From: Spirogloea muscicola
Lineage: Eukaryota; Streptophyta; Zygnematophyceae; Spirogloeales; Spirogloeaceae
Direction: 5' to 3'
DNA: 62,763 nucleotides
NCBI GenBank assembly: GCA_009602725.1
Contig: WELB01000364.1
Span: 8,281 to 71,043 of the forward strand
In this document: one piece after another, positions 53,701 through 62,763 of the stretch
How the letters are laid out: each line of letters opens with the position of its first letter
Position numbering within the stretch: the stretch's first letter is position 1
Position numbers and translations under genes: made by a program
Notes under the pieces: model-generated
Databases searched by the model: none
The model's input: only the letters and a program-made list of their open reading frames with translations
What the model was told of the DNA's origin: nothing

Positions 53701-55597
53701 CACTTGAGATCTTGGATCTCCCTCAGTGTCTATACACAGGACATAATCGAGGGCATATGAAGTCTTGGAGATACTCTTAGTGTCTGTACACAGGACTCCA
53801 GGTGGGCTCAAAGTGAGGTTTTACAGCATCAGGCAGCCTGAAAGTCAGCCGCTATTTCATCCGTGCAACAGGATTTGAGGCAGCAGAGTATGCAGCAGCA
53901 GGCATTCCCTCTCGGCTCCTCCAGAATCTGGCAACCTTGAGGTAAAGCACAGTGGTTTCCTTCCTAACAGGGCATTTCTTTGAGTAGACCCTTTCTTGGC
54001 TATAAGTGGTGCTTGGACTCTCTGCTGTCAGCTTCTGCTGCATCTGATGCGCAGAGCTGTCTGCTTGAAAGACCCCTGCTCTGCTCTTCTGTCTTCTGGA
54101 ACACGGGTCTATGCAGATATTCACTCTCCCATGTTGCAGATTGTACAGCGCAGTTTGACCAGAAAGTTGTGTGTGCGCTTGGCAGCCCCCAGGAAGCTCT
54201 TTGTGCAACTTTCATGGAGACTGATTCCGCGCTCCAAGCAGAAATGGTGGAGCAACGCAAGTTCATGAAAGGTGGGGGCATTACATGGCATCCTGGATGT
54301 ACAGCAGCCACTGTTCTCATTCTTCAGGACCACATTTTTGTCGCCAATGCGGGCGACTGCAGGACGATCCTTTGCCGGGACGGAAAAGCTGTTGCTCTTA
54401 GCCGGGTAAGAGCATGGCCATGCTCATAAATTACTTCACTTAAAACACTTAATTTAGCTCTACAAGCCCAAACACAACACATCCCAAGGTTTTTGGTTGA
54501 AAATGGCAATTTGCCTTCCGACTTTTTGATCGTGGTCTCAAGCAATAGAAGCACAGTGCACATTAGCTTCATTCAGAAGTCGTATATAGATGATCTGGAA
54601 CTCACTGATAGGGGCTTGTTGACCCTTGCAATGTGCTGACAGGATCACACAGCCAGTGACCCTAGAGAGAGGGCTCGTATCGAAAGGGCTGGTGACCGAG
54701 TGACTTGGCGAGTCAATACATGGCGTGTTGGTGATGCTGCCATAGAGGTTGGAACCTTACATATGCTCGTTCCACGGCTGTGGAGCTTATGCCATTGTGC
54801 AATATAGCAGCAATCTGTGCGAGTTTTGTCCTCAACAAGGAGATCAAGGGATGTCATATGATGTTGTACTTGAAGCCTTCTGAATCTGACGTAGCAAGCA
54901 TCCATCATCTGACCTTATTCATACATTGAAGAGATAATCATCGTCTTACAAGGCGTGGTCATGAGTATATTATCTATAGTTGCTGCAGATATGATTCTTG
55001 CTCTCTCGTCAGTACATATCCAGCTCTGCTTGCTCTTTCAGCAGTCATAGCCTTGATGCAAGAAAGATGTGTTCCTGTCTGCTGGCGATGGAGGCCTTCA
55101 GGTCATCAACCAGAATTCAGTGGATGTTTTTGAGCTCATGTGTCAGGTTGCACGTTCGATTGGAGACGACGACTTAAAACCAGCCGTCACGGCAGTGCCA
55201 GAAGTGATGGAGCACTTGCTCACCTCCGCTGACGAGTTCATGGTAAACCTGATAAGCTAGCTATGATCATCACCAGTGGCTTGCAGAGGCCCTTTGGTCA
55301 TCCTTGACAACAGTGACTGTACCTTACAGCTTTTGATATCACAGTGCACCTCCGTAGCAAGTTCATCAAAAGTCAAAAGCCATTCTGATGCTCACCTTGC
55401 AGGTGATGGCAAGTGATGGTCTTTGGGAGACGCTTTCCAATGAAGAGGTCGTCAACTTTGTGTACGACACTGTCAAGGAGCCAGCCATGTGTGGCAAGCG
55501 CTTGGCCACAGAGGCTGTCAACCGGGGGAGCAAAGACAATATCACAGTGATTGTGGTCTACCTCAGGCCCGTCACCACATTTGAGCGGGTCTACTGA
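50790..55597 (+). CDS. Protein kinase and PP2C-like domain fusion protein
   Basis: Homologous to the land-plant protein with an N-terminal kinase and C-terminal PP2C phosphatase (Arabidopsis At2g40860 type). Twelve exons join in phase: 50790-50952, 51260-51377, 51639-51805, 52089-52156, 52401-52624, 52855-52906, 53038-53599, 53872-53941, 54186-54405, 54643-54747, 55147-55242, 55403-55597; 679 residues. Kinase: IGKGAESIVYQG loop, Lys73 (VAIK), HRDVKTAN (Asp165), DFG (Asp183), MPTEVL in place of APE, SDVYSFGIL, RPGF. PP2C: TQGARDTMEDRSF, FGVFDGHRG, TAATVLILQDHIFVANAGDC, ARSIGDDDL, MASDGLWETLSNEE and GSKDNITVIVV, so all metal-binding Asp residues are present. Both halves look active. Substrates are unknown. 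TGTAA lies 23 nt after the stop. Confidence 0.93.
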
Positions 55598-55619
55598 CGT
55601 TGTTAAGGTGCACAAGTAG

Positions 55620-55624
55620 TGTAA
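55620..55624 (+). promoter_or_regulatory. Candidate poly(A) signal TGTAA
   Basis: TGTAA close after the kinase-PP2C stop codon. It fits the green algal signal, but the short distance makes it tentative. Confidence 0.35.
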
Positions 55625-56771
55625 CTTATATTGCATAGTCAAGGCCAACCGACAGTCAGCATGTGTGAGTTGGAGGAGCTTTATCTGGGAGGTGTGTGTT
55701 GTCCCGCATAACTTATTCTGTGCATAGCCAAAGCCAACTGACTTTTAGTGTGTGAGCTTAAGGAGCTCTAGTGGGTATCGTGTGAGTTTGCCCCATTGGC
55801 AGACTTCAATCTTAAGTAGCAATTATGATTCTAAGAAGAGGCAACAGCTGCTTAGCAATTCCTAATTCCACTATGACATGTGATGGAGGCATGTTTGCAT
55901 AGTCCTCGCATTTGGGGGCTATGGTTCGACTAGCAACCCACTCTGGGGCTTCGTGCGCAAGCCACATGCATGCCAGACCACAGCTCCATGTGCAGAATCA
56001 GCTATTACTTGGCACTCAGTCGTCAGCTTCGTGTCATTGAGTGCTGAGTTGTCGCCTCATCTATTTCTTTCCATTATTCATTGTATAGAAAAGAAAGCAC
56101 GGACAGCCTCATCACCTTCCTCTGACGCCCTGCTTGTTGGGCGCTTCATGTTGAGATGGCTCCGTTGACAACAATCCGTCATAAGCAAGACCAGCTCAAG
56201 GCATATTGTGCTTCTTGGAGATCTTCCGGGCCACAATGCAGACACCACCTACAGATATCAAGCAGATAAGGAAGTGCAGCGAAGGAGGCCAGATGAGACT
56301 CTACTTGGGCAGTCTTTGAGGTTATGCAGGGTGTACATCGACTATTGTCAAGGTCTTCAGAGAGGGCAGCTGGACCCAGCCTGTGCCACTTGCACTGGTG
56401 TGCCGCATATTCTTGTAGTGCATGAATGCAAGTATACTACTATTCATGACCTGTCCTCTGACAGGAGGCAAAGGCTAAATTCTGCACTGCTATCCAGTGG
56501 AGTGCCTACTGCCCAATATAATATAACAATCTTCCTCTCTAAGGGAGCCAGATAGCGAAGGCTTTGTCGAGGGGTCAGAGTTGGAAACTTGAAAGCTACA
56601 CTTAAGCAGCTCCAGCTACAGCTACATTTGAATTGGCAGCTGCTGTTCTGAACAAAGATAAGTAAATGGCGAGTGCATGTGCTAGTCATTTATACATTGC
56701 TGCGCTTGCGGTCAGCAACATGGGATCTTCTAAGGTGCTGGGAGTCAGTAAAGGGGGTTTCGTTTCCCTAC
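55625..56771. other. Intergenic, convergent genes
   Basis: Between the 3' ends of the kinase-PP2C and K+ channel genes. Open frames are short and unrecognised. It probably contains both 3' UTRs. Confidence 0.4.
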
Positions 56772-59700
56772 TTAAGCTGCAGCAGGTTGAGAAACCAGTG
56801 GATCTATGCTGCCGCACACGTAGAGGCGGTCCCCATCAAAGATGAGGCCAATTGTGTCAATCTCGCCATTATCGCTGTTCAGGACTCTTGTACGCTCGCC
56901 CCCAAAGTGCTGCGCAGCCAGCTGAAGCAATTCTTGTATGCTCCCGGGCAGAAATACCAGCCTGCACAAATTGAGCACGTCATCAAAGTGTTTGAGCAAT
57001 TACATCAATCAACTTGATATGTCGCGAAGCAGGACTCCTGGAGCAGTCAACTGATGATTGATTGTCGCAGGTGTTCGTTCTGCATGTCAAAGAGTAAGTC
57101 ATTGCTTCTATATCTATGAACATCCAAGCTGGGTCCTAGTCAGTCGGCCTCGGCAAGACGTTTCCATCATGGTAAATATTTCCTAGCTATTGTGATGGTG
57201 CATACAGAGACCCTCGCGGATGTTGTTAGCAGTATTGTCCCTATGACAGTATATTCATGTGGCCATGCTAAGCTGCATAAGCGTGAAAAGTGTCACTTAC
57301 AAGGCGGGCTCACTAAGCTGCAACTGCTGTGGTGTCAGGGTCAACTCAGTCAGTCGCCACGCACCTGCCAGCCTTTCTTTCGGAGGACATTGGGTGGTAA
57401 GGGTAGATCGTTATGCGCTTCCTGGTGGACTCGCCGCTGAGGCGGTTGCTGCCGCGTAGGCCTCCCCGCACGCCGCGTGGTGAACCAGGCACGCTAGGGG
57501 GCCTGGACGAGGTCCTCGTGGGCCCTGCTTCTGGTGTTGCTGTCGTCCTGACCAGTGGGAGCGTCGGGCCTGTCTCTGGACGAGTGAGAGGGCAGGAAGG
57601 GCCCGTCAGTGGCACAGTCCTTGAATCTTAGTTAAGTTCGTCAGCTGACATAATGACCTATCTAACCCGTTCATAGTAATCGTCTTCTGTTGCTGAACAT
57701 GGAGGCTGCAGGCAGGACTAGCAATACGTCAGACGCTTTGAACGTGACAGGAATGAAAGAGGGGCTACGAATGCACAGTCACAAGTCTTTCTCCACAAAG
57801 AAGAAGGTGGTCAACAAATAGTGAGAGCAATTAAGTGTCAGCTGTACCTGATAGAGCTGTCAGCTTGTCTTGTAACTCGCTCACTTCACTTGCATTGCCC
57901 TTGGAGACAGCGGGTGCAACATCTGGCTGCTCACCAAAGAGAAGTCAATAATGTCACGAAGAAGAAGCAGGTTATGGCGAGAGATGCTCCGAGCATCTGA
58001 TGGCCAGGCCGCAAGTCTGCGTGGTTACCTGCTTGTCGAGGCCCTCAATCTCCTGCTCAGTAGCCCCCCGATTACGAAGCACATTCTCAAGCATTTGCAC
58101 AATGGGCTGGCTGCCGCAGGTCCTGGCCTCATCCAGCGGTGTGTGCCCCCATCTGAAAGTGTGAAATGACTCAACCTCAACAATAGTGATCCTGATGCAT
58201 ACCAGAGCAACAAACTGACATGCAAAGAAGTTGGTACAAATCATGGGCTGACTTTCAGACAAACCTGTCGCGAGCAGTCACATCAGCGCCGGAGTTGACT
58301 AAGAGCCGCACCACCAGGAAGAAGCCCTCGGCGGCAGCAATGTGAAGCGGCGTCCGCATGTCATAGTCGGCTGAGTTGGGGTCGACGCCGTTGTCCAGCA
58401 GCCGCTGCAAGTACCCAATGTTGCCGTTGATGACTGCATTGCAGAGGTCAGAGCCGGCCTCCTGCACCAGCATGGTGGCTGAGGCTCAGGTGCCACAGAT
58501 CATGGTTCCAAGGAGCTCGTCCATTCCTGTTGTGCAGTGCACCATCTAACATGTCTGACATACCATCTAAAATGTCTTGACTCCTGACCGTGAGAGACAA
58601 AGTGGCGCCTTTCTCCACAAGCAGGCGGGCAGTGTCGTCGTGGTTGCTGCGCAGAGCCTCGAGTAGCGGCGTTGTACCAAAGTTGTCCTTGGCATTAATG
58701 TCCACGCCCTCCAGGAGCAGGAATGCAACCATGTCCTTGAAGCCCTTGGATGCGGCCAGGTGCTGCAGTGGCACCACAGCCCAAAATGACACTGATCCAC
58801 TCCGTTTGGAAGGATGGAAAAACTGAAGGCAGTCATCATGGCTCTTGTCTGCATTTCAGGCAAGTCGCCAGGTTTTGGCGGCAGGCAACCTCACCAGAGA
58901 CGTCCTGCCGTCATAGTCCTGCTTGGACGGGTCCGCGCCGGCCTTGATGAGCTGCCGCAGCTGCTCAGTGTCGCCTCGGGACGCGCAATTGATCGTCGTC
59001 ATGACCAGCTCTGCCTCTTGCTGGGCCATGGCGGTCTGAATGTCGGATGCCAACGTGGAGAGCTTGCTGGCGTCCCCCTTGACTTTCTGCCAGGTGCAGG
59101 AATGGCGGCTCAGTACCACGAAGTCGGAGCAACCATGACAATTGGCTGGGCGCATTGGCCGGACTTTGGCAGTCGTGTAGCCATACGGCCGCTAGAGGAG
59201 TGGCGCAGCCTGGGAGGGAGCATACATTGAGGAGGTTCTCAACGAGCTGCCGGCCGTCGAGGAAGTACGTGCTGACGACGTTTGTAAGCGACTGCTTGCT
59301 CACGCGCAGCACCTGACACAGCTCCTTGACACGTACAGAGAACGGCTGCGCAGTGCTGGCAACAAAGTTGTCAATCTCAGCAGTGGAGCACCATTCCTGC
59401 AGGGACAAATGTGCCTGTGAGGCTGCTCGCAATGTCAGACCTGCGGCAACTGACAGAGGACGGCGATCTCGCCAATGGTCTGTCCAGCAAACAAGTCAGT
59501 CACGATCTCCTCTGCGCCGTCGCGGGCCGACACCACCTCCAGCACGCCATAGCAGATGATGAAAAGCGAGTGCGGGGCATCACGCTGCTGCACCACCAGC
59601 TCGCCTGGCATGTAATACTCAGCTTCCACTCGCGACACCTGTGAGTCATTGCAATTTGCAGTTCAACCCACATTGAGACAGCCATGCATGCACGTCCAGT

Positions 59701-62107
59701 CAGTCTGAAGCTGAAGAGCATAACAAATGTTGCTTGAGTCCAGCATGCTTGCATCAAATTAGAAGCTGAACCAATAGAAGACTGTATAGATGGAGGAAAC
59801 CTGGTGAGGAGAAGGCGGCGTGATCAGGACATATTGAGCGCACTCACGATCTGGTCAATAAATTCAAAGGAGCAGTTCTGGAAGAGCTGGCATTCGTGGA
59901 CAACGTTCTGGAAGCGCGCATGCGCTATGCGGTGCCGGATGCCTATGGGAAAGTCTTCCACAATGTCGTCGCCCACCTGCATGCACTCAGCAGTGCTTGC
60001 AAACAATCATGACATGACTGTGGCCATTGGAGGATCTTGCAGCAGGCATGAAAGGGGATAACCTAGCAGTGAGGGCGAACAGCCTCACCTGGTTTGTCTC
60101 AAACTGCAGGCGGATATGGTGGCGCATCTGGTGGCGCAGGCCGCGTGGAATGTGGTACCGGTTCATGTACTTGATCAGTGCGCTCATCTTAGTGCGGTAC
60201 CGTTCCGTGTTGGACCCCTTGACAACAAGCGCCGTGATGTTGCCGAGCAGGTATGCACCCAGCACCATGTCGCAGCTAATGAAAATACAGGCAAAGATCA
60301 TCTCACGCGGGTTCACCGGGTGGATGTCCCCATATCCTGCAGTCGAATATCAGTACACATCACTGAGTCAACCAAGATGGACGGGTCTAGAGGACAAGGG
60401 AGAGAGGAGGCGTGAGGGAGGACAAGGGAGGACATAAGAGGTAGGAGGTACGGAGGGAGGCACGGGAGAGGACAGACTACGGAAGGGAGTTCATGAATGT
60501 GGTTATGAAGAAGGGAATGGATTAACGAACCGAGGGTCGCCATGGTGACAACCGCCCAGTAGAGCGACGTAATGTACCGCTTCCACAGATTGATGTCGCG
60601 GAAGCCCGCATAGGAGTTGCCTCCAAGTGTAAGGCTACCAATCCATGTGTCGGTCTCACTGCGTGATGGTATCGTGGTCGCAAGATAATAGAAGAAGCAG
60701 CCCGCGACGTGCGTCGCAAACAGCTCCACTATCAGCAGCTTGACAATGCGCACAACGAAGTAGTTGAAGCGGATGTCCTTCTCAAGCCTGCGTTGCAGGC
60801 TCTGGGGTCATCAGTGCCAGGAACTTGCAATGGAGGTCAGAAGTGGCAGCTGGCCAGCAGGGATCTATACCATCAACAGACATGATGCTTACCCGAGAAA
60901 GAAGACCTCCACCCAGCGCAGACGGTAGAGGCGCAGCCAGATCATCCAGCGCAGGATCTCACCGGCGCCGCCATCTGTCGCCTGCAGGGGCACACCTCGT
61001 TGAAGATAGCCCAGGCAAGTCGCATAATTCAGTGTCGCAAGGGACGCAGTCAAAACTGCAGCGCGCTATTCGAGCAGGCACACCTACTTTGGCTCACCTT
61101 GTACATGTTGTCCCATGGCAGCAGCGCCAGCAGGTCGATGCAGAAGCTCGTGCGCAGGTATCTGCGAGCCGCCTCTGTGAGGTCAGCAAGAAATTTACCT
61201 TTCTAGTACTCTAGAGTACCTTACTTGGGTACCAACCTGTCTGAATGTGACTATTGCAGAAACTCGAGCACGGCCGCCCTCACACGTGCACACGTCAATA
61301 CACAAGTAAGACTATGTATGGACAAGACTCTGAAGCTATTTATGAATACAATCCTGGTGTTACTGTTACAGCCTCTTCTCCCATTCACTTGAGTATCGCT
61401 CTTTGCCCTGGTTGGAAGGTTGACAAGTTTTTCTTTTCTATCTCGTCTACTATGTTTCGTGTGTCCTACAACTTGGTATACATAGTCATACACAGCATAT
61501 ACTGTAGCTGTACAGCAATCGAGGGACCTGATTGTTGAGGAAGGAGCAGGCCCAGACCTGAGCGCTATCTTTTTGCGGTCGTCAACCAGCACATACGTAC
61601 GGCGATCCTTGTATGCGACGAAGAAGTGCAGTACAAGATCGGTGAGGAAGAAGAAGTTGATGCCAATGTCAGTCCAGGACAGCGCGGTGGGAAGACGCCG
61701 CCAGAATGCGAACTCGAAGGGCGTGGCGAGCGATGAGTACAGGGAGAGCAGCAGAATGAGCTGCCGCCAGTAGCCCCAGTACCTACAGCAGACGTTGATG
61801 ACAGCGTCATATGGTCTGTGAGGCCTCAGAATAAGCAGCGCAACCTCTCGCCTGTTGAGAATCACATACACCTGCTGACCGAGGATGTTATAGCCGCTCA
61901 CAGGTCAGTTGGAGCAATGATGCGCGGCCGCAAGCGCACATGGAGCCGACCGTGGCCGAAGCCGCCGCGGACGCTGTCGTCGTTGGACGCCACGGACGTG
62001 ATCGAGTTGCTGCGGGGGGGGAGCCAGCGGCCATTGTCAGAGAATAGGCGAAGGTGGCGTTGCCGCAGCAGCGAGCCACGCAGCGCACGACAGCGCCGGC
62101 TCTTACC
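56772..62107 (-). CDS. AKT-type shaker K+ channel (5' end unresolved)
   Basis: Plant-type voltage-gated K+ channel. Exons (descending): up to 62107, 62009-61902, 61782-61558, 61161-61098, 60981-60893, 60787-60531, 60336-60089, 59976-59848, 59638-59441, 59396-59226, 59086-58895, 58762-58589, 58461-58265, 58152-58029, 57926-57848, 57575-57389, 56961-56772; all phases agree, about 880 residues from 62009 on. Order: S1-S3; S4 ILRWMIWLRLYRLRWVEVFF; LEKDIRFNYF; S5; pore WAVVTMATL-GYGD with the filter split by an intron; S6; C-linker; cyclic-nucleotide-binding-like domain (FAGQTIGEIAVLCQLPQ); ankyrin repeats (DPSKQDYDGRTSL, DINAKDNFGTTPLLEAL, DPNSADYDMRTPLHIAAAEG); C-terminal KHA domain (KRITIYPYHP, then DTIGLIFDGDRLYVC). 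K+ uptake is inferred from family. The N-terminal exon before 62107 encodes AQLKRVLSIILQPRGG, but I could not fix its start. Confidence 0.9.
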
Positions 62108-62589
62108 TCCGATGGAAGCCCTTGAGAGGAGGGCGGCCGCCGCCTACGGCCGGCGTCGTTGGCGTGCTCAGGCCATTAAAGGTGCCACCGCTGTGGTAGC
62201 TGGAGCCGTCCAGCGAGTGCCGCGAGCCATCGCCGCCGCGCGGCTGGAGGATGATGCTGAGCACGCGCTTGAGCTGCGCCACAGCGGCAGGCCGGCGGAC
62301 GGCGCTTGTCAGCTGGCCGTGTGCTGCACCGCAAAGGCCGGCCGCTGCGCAAGAGTCATCACGGCGGCTGGCAGCGCCGACGCAACGCCAAGAGTCAAGC
62401 CGGCGCGGCGGTCGGCTCGGCCAAGCCGCTTGACGCCGCGCGGCTCTCGCCGCCGTGCGACTCTCGCCGCCGTTTTGGTCGGGCCGCCTGCGGGGGTCGC
62501 TCCCACAGCGGCGCGGCGGCTGCAGCGGTCAGGGAAGTGGCGGCAGGAGCTCACTCCGCGCGGGACCTTGAAGGCCGTCGCCGGCTCCG

Positions 62590-62635
62590 CCTCGGGCTCG
62601 CCGCCGCCGCCGCCGCCGCCGCCGGGGCCGCCGGC
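62590..62635. repeat. (GCC)n-type repeat
   Basis: GCCGCC units next to the terminal A run, in the presumed 5' region of the K+ channel gene. Confidence 0.6.
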
Positions 62636-62639
62636 TTCG

Positions 62640-62763
<124 letters not shown>

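Noticed and set aside
56208-56555. Small plus-strand frame between the convergent genes
   Set aside because: No start or splice support and no recognisable domain. It lies where 3' UTRs are expected.

Overview
The window looks like nuclear DNA of a green plant-lineage alga. The best guess, an inference from gene content, is a chlorophyte of the Chlorella/Trebouxia kind. The evidence is: genes with many short GT-AG introns; a chloroplast CPP1 gene; a plant-type shaker K+ channel with ankyrin repeats and a KHA domain; a protein kinase-PP2C fusion known from land plants; TGTAA motifs 3' of several genes, as in green algal poly(A) signals; and TTTAGGG-like repeats. Three single Ns and a terminal run of over 120 A point to a draft assembly. 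All exon joins given were worked out by hand from splice sites and reading-frame phase.

Layout. 94-1568 (+): last four exons of mitochondrial branched-chain 2-oxoacid dehydrogenase E1 alpha. 1.8-14.2 kb: retroelement debris (3' halves and tails of a LINE with a restriction-like endonuclease, short hairpin repeats, solo or truncated LTRs, a foldback element). 14303-23885 (-): a large mosaic gene with about 15 leucine-rich-repeat exons joined in phase to a papain-type cysteine protease, EGF-like modules, three LysM domains and two Kazal-like modules; one in-frame TGA lies in the protease. 24.1-24.5 kb: an N, degenerate telomere-like repeats and a LINE tail. 25337-28858 (-): complete COQ6. 29408-31876 (+): complete CPP1. 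32.3-50.6 kb: a second retroelement block, including the longest LINE copy (with the YADD reverse transcriptase motif), two minisatellites (124-bp and about 110-bp periods) and a frameshifted secreted-protein gene at 42.8-44.0 kb. 50790-55597 (+): complete kinase-PP2C fusion gene. 56772-62107 (-): AKT-type K+ channel complete except for its 5' end.

The housekeeping genes are unrelated: mitochondrial BCKDHA and COQ6, plastid CPP1, and signalling or transport genes at the right end. COQ6 and CPP1 are divergent over about 550 bp; the kinase-PP2C and K+ channel genes are convergent. The most unusual object is the LRR-papain-EGF-LysM-Kazal gene, which combines recognition modules (LRR, chitin/peptidoglycan-binding LysM) with a protease and inhibitor-like modules in one secreted-type protein.
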